A stretch of DNA of 64,000 nucleotides from an uncultured Sphingomonadaceae bacterium (GCA_947499255.1 CANMNF010000001.1:310001-374000); one strand, 5' to 3'. Counted from the first letter of the stretch, positions 27,698 to 37,483 are shown. The notes: a model not told the origin generated them from the sequence alone. Numbers and translations: made by a program.

Positions 27698-28594
27698 CTA
27701 GCCCGCCCGCAATTCCTCTGCGAGCAGCCTGAATTCTTCTTCGCGTGGGGAGCCTGAGCGCCAGATCAGGGCGATTTCGCGCGTCGTATTCTCGCCTTGC
27801 AGCGGACGGGCGACGACATCGGTGCCGTTCAATATCCCTGAATCCAGCGCCATTTGCGGCAACATCGTCACGCCAAGCCCATTATCGACCATCTGCACCA
27901 GCGTATGCAGGCTGGTCCCGATCATCGTGGCACTCGCGCGCAATTCAGGCCGGTTGCAGGCGGCAAGCGCGTGATCGCGCAAACAGTGCCCATCTTCCAG
28001 CATCAACAATCGCCCTTCATCAATCATCGCAGCGGGAATTTCAGCTGGCGGATCGTTGGGATCGTTTTTGGGGAAAGCGACATGCAGTTGGTCCTGACAA
28101 ATTGTGGCTGATTCCACTTCGCCAGTGGCAAAGGGCAAAGCGAGCAGCACGCAATCCGCGCGGCCATGTTGCAGGCTTTCTACTGCATTGTCAGAGGTTT
28201 CTTCGCGCAGGAACAGCTTTAATTGCGGGCGTTCCTTGCGCAGCCGCGGCAAAATACGCGGCAGCAGGAATGGCGCGATGGTGGGGATGACGCTCATGCG
28301 CAATTCGCCCGATAAAGGCTTGCCGGCTGCTTGAACAAGGTCGGACAATTCCTCCGCCTCACGCAGCAATTTGTGCGCTTTGGCAACGACCTGATTGCCC
28401 AGCGGCGTAAACCGCACCACGCGGCGGCTACGCTCTACCAAGGTCACACCCAGCAGCGATTCCAGTTCACGAATGCCAGCAGACAAGGTGGATTGCGAAA
28501 CGAAGGACGCCTCTGCCGCACGGCCAAAATGGCCATGTTCATGCAATGCAATCAGATATTGCAGCTGCTTGATGGTGGGCAAATACGTGCTCAC
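27698..28594 (-). CDS. oxyR: Hydrogen-peroxide-sensing LysR regulator OxyR
   Basis: A 298-residue LysR-type regulator: N-terminal winged helix (HFGRAAEASFVSQSTLSAGIRELE), then the effector domain. The two redox cysteines of OxyR are both present, C204 in LEDGHCLRD and C213 in ALAAC, with the same nine-residue spacing as C199/C208 of E. coli. Oxidation to the disulfide activates peroxide-defence genes. Its start overlaps the rnd stop (ATGA), so the two genes are translationally coupled, with rnd first. Confidence 0.93.
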   Translation of the reverse strand: MSTYLPTIKQLQYLIALHEHGHFGRAAEASFVSQSTLSAGIRELESLLGVTLVERSRRVVRFTPLGNQVVAKAHKLLREAEELSDLVQAAGKPLSGELRMSVIPTIAPFLLPRILPRLRKERPQLKLFLREETSDNAVESLQHGRADCVLLALPFATGEVESATICQDQLHVAFPKNDPNDPPAEIPAAMIDEGRLLMLEDGHCLRDHALAACNRPELRASATMIGTSLHTLVQMVDNGLGVTMLPQMALDSGILNGTDVVARPLQGENTTREIALIWRSGSPREEEFRLLAEELRAG

Positions 28595-29877
28595 TTGGTT
28601 TCGGCCGCATCTTCCGCAGAATCTTCCGCAGCATCTTCCGCAGCGGCTTCCGTAGCGTCTTCCAATACGGCTTCGGCATGGACAGGCGTATCGCCGGGCT
28701 TCACATCGTCAATATGGGTCATTTTCAGCCGACCCTTTTCCACCGCGAAAGCCAGCTTGCCTTCCACCAGATCAACCGCTTCCTTGCCAAACACATCATA
28801 GCGCCAGCCTTCCAGCACTTTGAGATCGCGCAAGCCCGCAGCCAATGCCTCCAGCTCATCCGATTTGGTCAACAGGCGCGATGCCACATCAATTTCCCGG
28901 GAGCGCACTTTTAACAGCAGTTTGAGCAGGTCTGCCACCAATGCGCCTTCTTTGCCCAAAGGCGCGCCGCGTTTTGATTTGGCGGGCATTTCATTGGCGG
29001 GCAAAGGCTCCGCATCGCGCAAGATACGCATCAGCCGCCGACCGATTTCGTTCTCTTTCCAAGCATTGGAAAGCCCGCGCACTTTGGCCAGATCGGCTTG
29101 TTTCTTGGGCGGGTGGCTGGCCAGATCAGCCAGCGTTTCATCGCGAATGATGCGGCCACGCGGAATGTCTTTGTCCTGCGCTTCTGTTTCGCGCCATGCG
29201 GCCAGCGCTTTTAACCGGCCCAATACTTGCGGATTGCGCCCCGGCGAACGGATGCGCCGCCAGGCAATTTCCAGATCATTGGCATAATTGGATGGATCCG
29301 CGAGCTTCTCCATCTCCGCATTCAACCATGACCCGCGATCCGTTTTGATCAGCTTGTTCAAAATCATGGGGAAAATTTTCGCCAGATACGTCACATCGCC
29401 AATCGCATATTCGATCTGCCGATCGGTCAGCGGGCGGCGGCTCCAATCTGTAAAGCGCGCGCCTTTATCGATGGTTTTGTTCAGCCAGCTTTCCACCAGA
29501 TTGGCATACCCGATCTGTTCAGACTGGCTCACCGCCATCATCGCGATTTGCGTGTCGAAAATGGGGTGCGGGGTTTTGCCGGTGAGGTTGTAGATAATCT
29601 CCACATCCTGTCCGCCAGCATGGAAGATTTTGAGAATGTCCTCATTATCCGTCAACAATTCCAGCATCGGGGATAAATCAATGCCGTCTGCCAAAGGATC
29701 AACTGCAGCGGCTTCTTCCTCATTCCCGATCTGCACCAGGCAGAGCAGCGGGTAATACGTATTTTCGCGCATGAACTCAGTGTCCACGCAGACAAAATCG
29801 CCTTTCGCAAGCCGCTCACATAAGGCGGTGAGAGTGTCTGTATCGGTAATCAGGGGATGAATTTGCATGTCACTCAT
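28591..29877 (-). CDS. rnd: Ribonuclease D
   Basis: A 428-residue 3'-5' exoribonuclease for tRNA 3' maturation. The DEDDy motifs are visible: VDTEFMRENTYYP (Exo I), HAGGQDVEII and FDTQIAMMAV (Exo II), and YAIGDVTYL (Exo III). HRDC-type helical domains follow. The start at 29877 is preferred over the longer frame (to 30066), which overlaps the divergent aspS. The last about 25 residues are an acidic low-complexity tail encoded by a 12-bp tandem repeat, absent from typical RNase D. Confidence 0.94.
   Translation of the reverse strand: MSDMQIHPLITDTDTLTALCERLAKGDFVCVDTEFMRENTYYPLLCLVQIGNEEEAAAVDPLADGIDLSPMLELLTDNEDILKIFHAGGQDVEIIYNLTGKTPHPIFDTQIAMMAVSQSEQIGYANLVESWLNKTIDKGARFTDWSRRPLTDRQIEYAIGDVTYLAKIFPMILNKLIKTDRGSWLNAEMEKLADPSNYANDLEIAWRRIRSPGRNPQVLGRLKALAAWRETEAQDKDIPRGRIIRDETLADLASHPPKKQADLAKVRGLSNAWKENEIGRRLMRILRDAEPLPANEMPAKSKRGAPLGKEGALVADLLKLLLKVRSREIDVASRLLTKSDELEALAAGLRDLKVLEGWRYDVFGKEAVDLVEGKLAFAVEKGRLKMTHIDDVKPGDTPVHAEAVLEDATEAAAEDAAEDSAEDAAETK
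28607..28678 (-). repeat. 12-bp tandem repeat encoding the acidic tail of RNase D
   Basis: Six consecutive 12-base units related to GCATCTTCCGCA (the first three nearly identical, then diverging), reading on the minus strand as Ala/Glu/Asp-rich repeats. Such an in-frame array can gain or lose units without shifting the frame. Confidence 0.8.
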
Positions 29878-30045
29878 ATTTCTGTTTGGCCGGTTCACCA
29901 GCCTGCGGGGCCGCCGCTGACAGCCTTGCCATGCTTGACAAAGCGCCGTGCATCCCCTGTTAGCGCGCGCATATAGCGAGGAAGACTGTCCTCGCGCACA
30001 ATGCGCGCCTTTAACGCCATAGACCCCGATTTGGAAAGAGAACAG

Positions 30046-31842
30046 ATGCACGCCTATCGTACCCACAACTGCGCAGCCCTGACGGCCAAAAATGTTGGCG
30101 ACACCGTTCGCCTGTCAGGCTGGGTCCACCGTAAACGTGATCATGGCGGCGTGTTGTTCGTCGATCTGCGCGATCATTATGGCATGACGCAAATTGTGGC
30201 GGACGAAGATTCGCCCGCGCTTGCCGTGCTTGAAAAACTGCGGGTGGAAAGCGTTGTGACCATCGATGGCGATGTAAAAGCGCGTACGCCCGAAACGGTG
30301 AATGCAGAGCTGCCAACTGGTGAGATCGAAGTGTTTGCCCGCGCGATTGTGGTGCAGTCAGCTGCGGAAGAGCTACCAATGCCTGTGGCGGGCGAACAGG
30401 AATATCCTGAAGATATCCGCCTGAAATACCGCTTCCTCGATCTGCGGCGTGAGACGTTGCACGCCAATCTGATGAAGCGCACACAGATCGTCGCTGACAT
30501 CCGTCAACGCATGAACGGCATCGGTTTTAACGAGTTTTCGACCCCGATCCTGACCGCTTCTTCACCCGAAGGCGCGCGCGATTTTCTCGTGCCCAGCCGC
30601 ATTCATCCCGGCAAATTTTACGCGCTGCCGCAAGCGCCGCAGATTTATAAGCAGCTTTTGATGGTCTCCGGCTTTGACCGGTATTTTCAAATCGCACCAT
30701 GTTTCCGCGATGAAGACCCGCGCGCAGATCGCTTGCCAGGTGAATTCTATCAGCTTGATCTGGAAATGAGCTTTGTAACGCAGGAAGAGGTGTGGGAAAC
30801 GATGGAGCCGGTGATTGCTGGCACTTTCGAAAAGTTTGCCGATGGCAAGCAGGTCACCCCTGCCGGTGAATTCCCGCGCATCCCGCATGCCGAAGCGATG
30901 TTGAAATACGGCACGGACAAGCCTGATCTGCGCAATCCGCTGATAATTTCAGATGTCACCAGCCATTTTGAGAAATCGGGCTTTGGTCTGTTTGAAAAAA
31001 TTGTCGGCGGGGGCGGTGTGGTCCGTGTGATCCCTGCGCCCGGCACCAATGAGAAGAGCCGCAAGTTCTTCGATGAAATGAACGATTGGGCGCGCAAGGA
31101 AGGCTTTGCCGGCCTTGGCTATGTAACGCGCAAGTCCGGCGAATTTGGCGGCCCCATCGCCAAGAACCACGGGCCTGACCTGATGGCCAAGCTGTATGAC
31201 GAGCTGGGGCTGGGCGAGAATGACGGGTTGTTCTTTGCTGCGGGCAAAGCTGCCGATGCCGCCAAGTTGGCTGGGGCCGCGCGCACGCGTGTGGGCGAGA
31301 TCCTTGAGCTGATCGACACGCAGCGCTTTGCCTTTGCGTGGATTATCGACTTCCCGTTCTACGAATATGATGAGGACGAGAAGAAGGTCGATTTCAGCCA
31401 CAACCCGTTCTCCATGCCGCAAGGCGAGCTGGAGGCGCTGGAAACGCAAGATCCGCTGACGATCAAGGCGTATCAGTATGATCTGGTGTGCAACGGTTTT
31501 GAGCTGGCATCCGGCTCCATCCGTAATCACAAGCCCGAAACAATGGTCAAAGCGTTCGAGCTGGTTGGCCTGTCGCAGGACGATGTGGAGCGCGATTTTG
31601 GCGGCATGTACCGCGCCTTCCAATATGGCGCACCGCCGCATGGCGGCATGGCCGCAGGTGTGGACCGGATCGTGATGCTGCTATGCGGCGCGCAAAACCT
31701 GCGCGAAATCACGCTGTTCCCGATGAACCAGAAAGCGGAAGACCTGCTGATGGGAGCACCAGGCACTCCGGAGCCGAAATCCCTGCGAGAATTGCATATC
31801 CGCGTGGTGGAACCGCCAAAGACCGGTGAAAAAGCGGGGTAA
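30046..31842 (+). CDS. aspS: Aspartyl-tRNA synthetase (probably non-discriminating)
   Basis: A 598-residue class IIb synthetase. An OB-fold anticodon domain ([22 protein letters not shown]) precedes the class II core: motif 2 around [24 protein letters not shown], a bacterial GAD insertion, and motif 3 ([18 protein letters not shown]). The ATG at 30046 gives the normal N-terminus [12 protein letters not shown]. Most alphaproteobacteria use AspRS with GatCAB for Asn-tRNA, hence the suggestion that it is non-discriminating; that part is inference. Confidence 0.96.
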   Translation: MHAYRTHNCAALTAKNVGDTVRLSGWVHRKRDHGGVLFVDLRDHYGMTQIVADEDSPALAVLEKLRVESVVTIDGDVKARTPETVNAELPTGEIEVFARAIVVQSAAEELPMPVAGEQEYPEDIRLKYRFLDLRRETLHANLMKRTQIVADIRQRMNGIGFNEFSTPILTASSPEGARDFLVPSRIHPGKFYALPQAPQIYKQLLMVSGFDRYFQIAPCFRDEDPRADRLPGEFYQLDLEMSFVTQEEVWETMEPVIAGTFEKFADGKQVTPAGEFPRIPHAEAMLKYGTDKPDLRNPLIISDVTSHFEKSGFGLFEKIVGGGGVVRVIPAPGTNEKSRKFFDEMNDWARKEGFAGLGYVTRKSGEFGGPIAKNHGPDLMAKLYDELGLGENDGLFFAAGKAADAAKLAGAARTRVGEILELIDTQRFAFAWIIDFPFYEYDEDEKKVDFSHNPFSMPQGELEALETQDPLTIKAYQYDLVCNGFELASGSIRNHKPETMVKAFELVGLSQDDVERDFGGMYRAFQYGAPPHGGMAAGVDRIVMLLCGAQNLREITLFPMNQKAEDLLMGAPGTPEPKSLRELHIRVVEPPKTGEKAG

Positions 31843-31950
31843 TTGGGGCGTTTTTATCCAGCGTAAGGCGCCGCTGGCTCTTGCGTAGCACCCGTGTGTT
31901 CACTAGGTGCGTTGTGAGTTTGTAATCCCTGCTTAGGAAGAGGGCCGAAT

Positions 31951-32187
31951 ATGAGTGATATCGCCGATCGCGTTAAAAAGATCGTTGTTGAACACCTTGG
32001 TGTTGAAGAAGCGAAAGTAACTCCAGAAGCATCGTTCATCGATGATCTGGGCGCTGACAGTCTCGACATTGTTGAGCTGGTGATGGCTTTCGAAGAAGAA
32101 TTTGGTGTTGAAATCCCCGATGATGCGGCGGAAAAGATCAATACGGTCGGCGATGCCAACAAGTATATCGAAGAGCATAACGACTGA
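31951..32187 (+). CDS. acpP: Acyl carrier protein
   Basis: A 78-residue acidic protein with the phosphopantetheine serine in [25 protein letters not shown]. It carries growing acyl chains in fatty acid synthesis. Upstream AGGAAGAGG is a good ribosome-binding site. fabF follows 189 bp downstream, the classical acpP-fabF order. Confidence 0.97.
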   Translation: MSDIADRVKKIVVEHLGVEEAKVTPEASFIDDLGADSLDIVELVMAFEEEFGVEIPDDAAEKINTVGDANKYIEEHND

Positions 32188-32287
32188 TATTATTGCACGC
32201 CCGCTCACGCAGAGCCTGGCTCTCCCCGTTTTGGGTGAGGAGTTGGTTTGAAGGGGGCTATCGGTTCGGATTGTTGAACGAACCTTG

Positions 32288-32325
32288 CAGGCTCAGCCCC
32301 GAATAAGGGTTGGGCCTGTTGCATT
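32288..32325 (+). terminator. Hairpin between acpP and fabF, possible terminator or attenuator
   Basis: CAGGCTCAGCCC (32288-32299) pairs with GGGTTGGGCCTG (32307-32318) over 12 bp with two G-U wobbles and a 7-base loop, followed by TTGCATTCTTG. The T run is weak, so partial termination or transcript-end protection of the abundant acpP mRNA is more likely than a full stop. Confidence 0.45.
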
Positions 32326-32376
32326 CTTGATCGGCATTCGGCCAATATCTTGGGCCTTGGGACTTGGAGAGTGACT

Positions 32377-33636
32377 ATGCGGCGTGTTGTCGTGACCGGA
32401 ATGGGGCTCGTCACCCCGCTTGGTGCAGATGTGGAAACATGCTGGGCCAACCTTATCGCCGCCAAAAGCGGCGCCGGACCGATCACCAAGTTCGACACTG
32501 AAGGGCACAAATGCACCATTGCGTGCGAAGTAAAGCCTGCCGATCATGAATATGGCTTCGATCCCGACAAGCGCGTCGATGTAAAAGTTCAACGCCAGGT
32601 CGATCCGTTTATCATCTTCGGCATCGATGCTGCAGGTCAGGCTATTGAAGATGCTGGCCTGACGGATATGTCCGAAGAAATGAAACTGCGGGCAGGGTGC
32701 TCGATTGGTTCAGGCATTGGCGGTTTGCCCGGCATTGAGCTGGAATCGATCAAGCTGCGCGATCGCGGGCCGAGCCGGGTCAGCCCGCATTTTGTGCATG
32801 GTCGCTTGATCAATTTGATCAGCGGACAGGTCTCCATCAAATATGGCCTGATGGGCCCCAACCATGCCGTTGTGACCGCGTGTTCCACCGGCGCGCATTC
32901 CATTGGTGATGCCGCGCGCATGATCAAAGATGATGATGCGGATATTATGCTGGCAGGCGGCGCAGAAGGCACGATCAACCCGCTGGGCGTTGCAGGATTT
33001 GCGCAGGCGCGCGCGCTGAATATGAGCATGAATGACCGGCCCACCGAAGCCAGCCGCCCTTACGATAAGGACCGCGATGGCTTTGTGATGGGCGAAGGCG
33101 CGGGCGTTGTTGTCCTTGAAGAATATGAACATGCCAAAGCGCGCGGCGCGACGATCTATGCCGAAGTGGTCGGCTATGGTCTGTCCGGCGATGCGTATCA
33201 CGTTACCGCGCCCCATCCCGAAGGCAAAGGCGCAGAAAACGCCATGCGCATGGCCTTGAAGAAGGCTGGATTGAATGCAGGCGATATCGATTATGTGAAC
33301 GCGCACGGCACCTCGACAATGGCCGATACGATTGAACTGGCTGCGGTTAAGCGGGTGTTGGGCGATGACCTTGGCGGCGCTTCGATGAGCAGTACCAAAT
33401 CGGCCATCGGACACTTGCTGGGCGGTGCAGGCGCGGTGGAGAGCATTTTCTGCATCCTTGCGATGCGCGATCAAATCGCTCCGCCAACGCTTAACCTGCA
33501 CAATCCCGATGAGGGAACTGATGGCGTTGATCTGGTGCCTCTGACCGCCAAAAAACGCGAGATTCGCGCCGTTTTGAACAATAGCTTTGGCTTTGGCGGA
33601 ACGAATGCTTCGCTGGTGATGAAGCAGGTCGATTAA
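32377..33636 (+). CDS. fabF: 3-oxoacyl-[acyl-carrier-protein] synthase II
   Basis: A 419-residue condensing enzyme. The nucleophilic cysteine lies in VTACSTGAHSIGDA (about residue 169), and the two histidines are in NAHGTST and KSAIGHLLGGAGA. GGAGAGTGACT precedes the chosen ATG; a few extra upstream codons are open but unneeded. FabF extends acyl-ACP and sets the ratio of unsaturated fatty acids. mltG begins one base after the stop. Confidence 0.97.
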   Translation: MRRVVVTGMGLVTPLGADVETCWANLIAAKSGAGPITKFDTEGHKCTIACEVKPADHEYGFDPDKRVDVKVQRQVDPFIIFGIDAAGQAIEDAGLTDMSEEMKLRAGCSIGSGIGGLPGIELESIKLRDRGPSRVSPHFVHGRLINLISGQVSIKYGLMGPNHAVVTACSTGAHSIGDAARMIKDDDADIMLAGGAEGTINPLGVAGFAQARALNMSMNDRPTEASRPYDKDRDGFVMGEGAGVVVLEEYEHAKARGATIYAEVVGYGLSGDAYHVTAPHPEGKGAENAMRMALKKAGLNAGDIDYVNAHGTSTMADTIELAAVKRVLGDDLGGASMSSTKSAIGHLLGGAGAVESIFCILAMRDQIAPPTLNLHNPDEGTDGVDLVPLTAKKREIRAVLNNSFGFGGTNASLVMKQVD

Positions 33637-33637
33637 G

Positions 33638-34609
33638 GTGCGCAAAGCTGGCTGTTTCCTTTTCGCGCTGGTGATTACAGCGTTGATCGCAGGAGCAGCT
33701 TGGCTTGCTTTTGGCTGGTATTCCTCCGGCCCTGTCGAAGAAGAAACCGCCTTCACCGTGCCATCTGGCGCGACGCTTTCTTCTGCTGCTGGAAAGCTGG
33801 AGGCCGAAGGTCATATCCATTCCGCAGAAGCGTTCTTGCTGCGCGCGAAGATCTTTGGCGGGGGAGAGCCGATAAAGGCCGGCGAGTTCCGCTTGCCGGC
33901 AGGTGCCAGCCCGTCACGCATTCTAACGGCCTTGCAAGCAGGCGATGTGATCCGCCGGTTCATCACCATTCCCGAAGGCTTCCCCAGCGCGCTGGTGCAT
34001 GATCGTTTAATGGGGGAAGATTTGTTGACAGGCGAGATTGCCGTGCCTGATGAGGGCACTATTCTCCCCGCAACCTATGATTTTGAACGCGGTGAAAGCC
34101 GTCAGGCTGTGCTTGATCGGATGCAGAATGCGATGACGCAGACATTGGCGGATCTATGGCCAACGCGCACCGATCGCAGCGTGGTGGAGACGCCAAGTGA
34201 TGCCGTGATCCTTGCCTCCATCGTGGAGAAGGAAACGGGCGTTCCTGAAGAACGGCGCATGGTGGCAGGCCTGTATTCCAACCGCATTCGCCAGGGGATA
34301 ATGCTGCAAGCTGACCCCACGATCATCTATCCGATCACCAAAGGGCGTCCGCTGGGCCGCCGTATTCGCCAGTCTGAAATTCAGGCGATCAACGATTACA
34401 ACACCTATACGCTGGTCGGCCTGCCCAAAGGTCCGATTGCCAATCCGGGGCGTGAAGCTTTGGCTGCTGTGCTTGATCCGGCGGAGACCGAGGCGTTGTT
34501 TATGGTGGCCGATGGATCGGGCGGACATGCCTTCGCCACGACCAATGCAGAACATAACGCCAATGTTGAAAAGTGGTATGCGCTGCGGCGTGAACGCGGG
34601 GAAATGTGA
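33638..34609 (+). CDS. mltG: Endolytic murein transglycosylase MltG
   Basis: A 323-residue protein (GTG start) with one N-terminal membrane helix, a LysM-like segment (FTVPSGATLSSAAGKLEAEGHI) and the YceG domain with the catalytic glutamate in ILASIVEKETG, followed by YNTYTLVGLPKGPIANPG. It cuts nascent glycan strands and may act as a synthesis terminator. fabF-mltG adjacency is widespread. The start of the next gene overlaps its stop. Confidence 0.95.
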   Translation: MRKAGCFLFALVITALIAGAAWLAFGWYSSGPVEEETAFTVPSGATLSSAAGKLEAEGHIHSAEAFLLRAKIFGGGEPIKAGEFRLPAGASPSRILTALQAGDVIRRFITIPEGFPSALVHDRLMGEDLLTGEIAVPDEGTILPATYDFERGESRQAVLDRMQNAMTQTLADLWPTRTDRSVVETPSDAVILASIVEKETGVPEERRMVAGLYSNRIRQGIMLQADPTIIYPITKGRPLGRRIRQSEIQAINDYNTYTLVGLPKGPIANPGREALAAVLDPAETEALFMVADGSGGHAFATTNAEHNANVEKWYALRRERGEM

Positions 34610-35139
34610 GCGAAGCGGTGTCAGACAGGCCGTTAATCGTCACCGCGCAGCTGCCGCATGAGCTGCAAGCGCGCGCCAATGCCTTGCGTCAGGAACATTT
34701 TCCGCCCGAACGCAATTATCTCGATGCGCATGTCACGCTTTTCCACGCAATCCCCGCGCAATGTGAGGATGAGTTAAAGCGGTGTGTGAAGTCCATCGTG
34801 GGTGAATTTGCACCTGTTTGCGCCCGATTACTGGGGGTTATGAGCTTGGGCGGAGGCACCGCGCTTAAGCTGGAAAGCCCTGCAATGCTCGATCTGCGCG
34901 ATCATATCGCGGATCGTTTTCACGGCATGTTGACCCAGCAAGATCAGCATAAGCCACGCCTTCATGTGACCGTGCAAAACAAAGTCAGCAGCCGCGCAGC
35001 CAAAGCGTTACAGGCGCAATTGACCCCGCAAATCGACGCGCAAGACTTCGCATTTCGCGGTTTGGCCATTTGGCGCTATCTTGGCGGCCCGTGGGAAGCG
35101 TTGGGCGATTATGCCTTTCGCGGCAAACAGGTGATCTGA
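34606..35139 (+). CDS. 2'-5' RNA ligase family protein (2H phosphoesterase)
   Basis: A 177-residue protein with two HxT signatures, H42-V-T44 and H120-V-T122, at the spacing expected for the 2H phosphoesterase/ligase fold. Bacterial members (ThpR, LigT) open or form 2',5' linkages in RNA or act on cyclic phosphates. It has a GTG start overlapping the mltG stop, so it is the last gene of acpP-fabF-mltG. The physiological substrate is unknown. Confidence 0.85.
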   Translation: MSEAVSDRPLIVTAQLPHELQARANALRQEHFPPERNYLDAHVTLFHAIPAQCEDELKRCVKSIVGEFAPVCARLLGVMSLGGGTALKLESPAMLDLRDHIADRFHGMLTQQDQHKPRLHVTVQNKVSSRAAKALQAQLTPQIDAQDFAFRGLAIWRYLGGPWEALGDYAFRGKQVI

Positions 35140-35163
35140 AGGGCTGAGGCAGAGGTAAAGGTA

Positions 35164-35814
35164 ATGGCAGACATCACGCTCTATCTCTTTCTCATATTGT
35201 TAATCGCAGCGATGTTGGCTGCGTCTTTGCGCTGGATGCGGATTTTGGCGCTTGGCGCTTGTGCGGCAGGGCTTGCCCACTATGCCCTGGGCGATAATCG
35301 CATTGCGGCGGTTCTGGCGGGTATTCTCGGCTTTGTGGCTTTGCTGCAATTGTTGATCCTGCTGCGCCGTTCGCGCACTGGCGGAATGTCAGCTGAAGAA
35401 CGCGAGCTGCTTGAGCAGATTTTGGCGATAGAAGATCCCGCCAATCAACGCCGCCTGCTGGGCCTTATCGAATGGCGTGATATGAGCGAAGGGCAGGCTT
35501 TGATGGAGCAAGGGGAACGCGATCCCCCGCTGGTTTATCTGGCGCAAGGAGCTGCAATGATCGCGCATGATGGCAAACAGGTTGGTGAAGCGGGCAAAGG
35601 CGATTTTCTGGGCGAGATGAGCCTTGTGACAGGCGCAACCGCCAGCGCAAGCGTCACCGTCACCAAAGCGGCGCGCGTGGCGCGATTTGATCGCGATGCG
35701 CTGGTGCAGGTCTCGCGCGCTATTCCAGAGATTGGCAAGGCCTTGGACGGCGCGCTCAATCGTTCGCTGGTGGCGAAAGTGATACGAATGAACGAGGCGG
35801 CAACCAAACAATAG
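35164..35814 (+). CDS. Membrane-anchored cyclic-nucleotide-binding-domain protein
   Basis: A 216-residue protein. The first 68 residues form two or three hydrophobic helices; a cytoplasmic Crp-type beta-roll follows (RDMSEGQALMEQGERDPPLVYLAQG, GDFLGEMSLVTGATASASVTVTKAARVARFDRDAL). No helix-turn-helix follows, so it is not a transcription factor. The phosphate-binding cassette (GEMSLVTGATASASV) lacks the arginine of true cAMP binders, so nucleotide binding is uncertain. Popeye-like architecture. Role unknown. Confidence 0.75.
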   Translation: MADITLYLFLILLIAAMLAASLRWMRILALGACAAGLAHYALGDNRIAAVLAGILGFVALLQLLILLRRSRTGGMSAEERELLEQILAIEDPANQRRLLGLIEWRDMSEGQALMEQGERDPPLVYLAQGAAMIAHDGKQVGEAGKGDFLGEMSLVTGATASASVTVTKAARVARFDRDALVQVSRAIPEIGKALDGALNRSLVAKVIRMNEAATKQ

Positions 35815-35956
35815 CACCGCGTTTGCATCCTCTTTTTGAAGAGCTTGCCACGGGGCCTGTTCACAGCACCCAAATCCATTCTTGACCCGCCTGCGAACCC
35901 GCCCTAAACGCGCCGCCTTGCCCACGCTTTCGCGCTTGCGAAAATGGCGCTGTTGG

Positions 35957-36033
35957 GGCGGAGTAGCTCAGCTGGTTAGAGCAGCGGAATCATAATCCGC
36001 GTGTCGGGGGTTCAAGTCCCTCCTCCGCTACCA
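35957..36033 (+). tRNA. tRNA-Met (anticodon CAT, elongator type)
   Basis: Acceptor GGCGGAG (35957-35963) pairs with CTCCGCT (36023-36029) including a terminal G-U; anticodon arm GCGGA-ATCATAA-TCCGC; T arm GGGGG-TTCAAGT-CCCTC; ACCA encoded. It resembles elongator tRNA-Met; a lysidine-modified tRNA-Ile2 also has CAT and cannot be ruled out by eye. A P4-type integrase gene starts 178 bp downstream in the same direction, so the 3' half of this tRNA is the likely attachment site. Confidence 0.93.
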
Positions 36034-36211
36034 ATCCCGAATCCGTATGGGTTCGCGGTCCTTCGGAAAAGTCCAAAAAAGCAAAACGAATCAGTAGCCT
36101 ATCGCTGGGTTCTGTCCGTTTGTGTTCGCTTGCATTCGTGTGCAGCCGGATTTGGTGTGGGGGTATTTTGGGGGTACTTTTCTGGGGTTAGCAAATGGAG
36201 CGATACCCCCA

Positions 36212-37483
36212 ATGGCTTTGAAGGAAATCCAGATCAAGAATGCCCGGGCAAAAGACCGGCCCTACAAGCTCGCGGATGGAGAGGGGCTTTTCCTTTTCGT
36301 TAAACCAAACGGATCGAAACTCTGGCGTCTGAAATATCGTTTTATGGGAAAGGAAAAGTTGCTTTCTTTCGGTGCTTATCCTGACATCGGAATTTCTGCG
36401 GCGAGAGAACTGCGTGCGATTGCGAAAGGTGCGCTGGCTAAGGGCGAAGACCCGATGATCGTTAGACCGGGGAAGGGCTCCCGTGATGGCGAGACACTTA
36501 GGAGTGCAGCCACGCTATGGCACCGCAACCGAGAATGCAGTCTTGATCCTGCACATGCAAAACGGGTCTGGGCCCGCTTGGAACGCGATGTCTTTCCTTC
36601 CCTCGGCCATATGATGCTGGAGGATATCTCGCCGCCGGATGTCTTGAGGGTCATTAGGAAAATCGAAGATCGCGGTGCGCTCGACATAAGTCGACGTGCC
36701 AAGCAGAGTATTGGCCAGATTTATCAGTTCGCCATCGCGAGCGGCATCTGCAGCAGTGATCCGACCGCTCATCTTCGTGGGGCTTTGAAGCCGCGGCCAC
36801 GGGTGAAACACATGGCGAAGCTGCCACTGGCGCAGCTCCCTGAGCTTGTTTCAAAGATCATTCTCTATTCAGAGGAGGGGCAGCGTCGGTCAGAAATCAC
36901 TAAAGCCGCTCTGATGTTCGCGTTGCTCACTTGGGTCAGGACCAAAGAGCTTCGGTTTGCTAAAAAGGATGAGTTTGAAGGTCTGGACGGACCATCGCCG
37001 GTCTGGAGAATTGGTGCCGACCGGATGAAGATGGGCCGCGAACATCTCGTTCCATTGTCCAGGCAAGCCGCAAAGATTACTTCAGAACTGATTGCGCTCA
37101 CTGAATCTGAGTTTGTGTTTCCGGGAACAAAGCCCAATCAACCCCTTTCAGAAAACACCATGATCTACGCTCTCTACCGCCTCGGCTTTCACTCGAGGCA
37201 AACTGTCCATGGGTTCAGGGGACTGGCTAGTACCTGGGCAAACGAGCAAATGGTCCAATCGGGTAAGCCTGCCGTTTGGATGCGCCGATACCATGCGGAT
37301 TGGGTCGAACTTCAGCTAGCGCATAGCGAAGAAAACGAAGTGCGCGGGGCTTACAATGCAGCTGAGTATCTCGCGCCTCGCCGATCCATGCTTCAAGACT
37401 GGGCGGACTTTCTTCACCGAGAGATCTGCCTTAGCCCCGGACAAAAGCCGAAGTGCAGAACAATTGACGCTTTTGTAACTTGA
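36212..37483 (+). CDS. Tyrosine recombinase / P4-type integrase
   Basis: A 423-residue integrase. Starting at ATG 36212 gives the canonical N-terminus MALKEIQIKNARAKDRPYKLADGEGLFLFV (DUF4102 arm-binding domain). A core-binding domain (about 100-190) and catalytic domain follow. Catalytic residues seen are R in TWVRTKELRF, H-x-x-R in HGFRGLAST, H in LAHSEENEVR, and the nucleophile Y in GAYNAAEYL, so it looks intact. The frame is open further back to 36122 but without family support. Its location at a tRNA 3' end is typical of P4-family integration. Confidence 0.95.
   Translation: MALKEIQIKNARAKDRPYKLADGEGLFLFVKPNGSKLWRLKYRFMGKEKLLSFGAYPDIGISAARELRAIAKGALAKGEDPMIVRPGKGSRDGETLRSAATLWHRNRECSLDPAHAKRVWARLERDVFPSLGHMMLEDISPPDVLRVIRKIEDRGALDISRRAKQSIGQIYQFAIASGICSSDPTAHLRGALKPRPRVKHMAKLPLAQLPELVSKIILYSEEGQRRSEITKAALMFALLTWVRTKELRFAKKDEFEGLDGPSPVWRIGADRMKMGREHLVPLSRQAAKITSELIALTESEFVFPGTKPNQPLSENTMIYALYRLGFHSRQTVHGFRGLASTWANEQMVQSGKPAVWMRRYHADWVELQLAHSEENEVRGAYNAAEYLAPRRSMLQDWADFLHREICLSPGQKPKCRTIDAFVT

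Noticed and set aside
28607-28678. Possible CRISPR-like repeat array
   Set aside because: The 12-bp units are contiguous, without spacers, and in frame with RNase D.
31858-31877. Hairpin CCAGCG...CGCTGG after aspS as a terminator
   Set aside because: Only six base pairs and no T run behind it; too weak to call.
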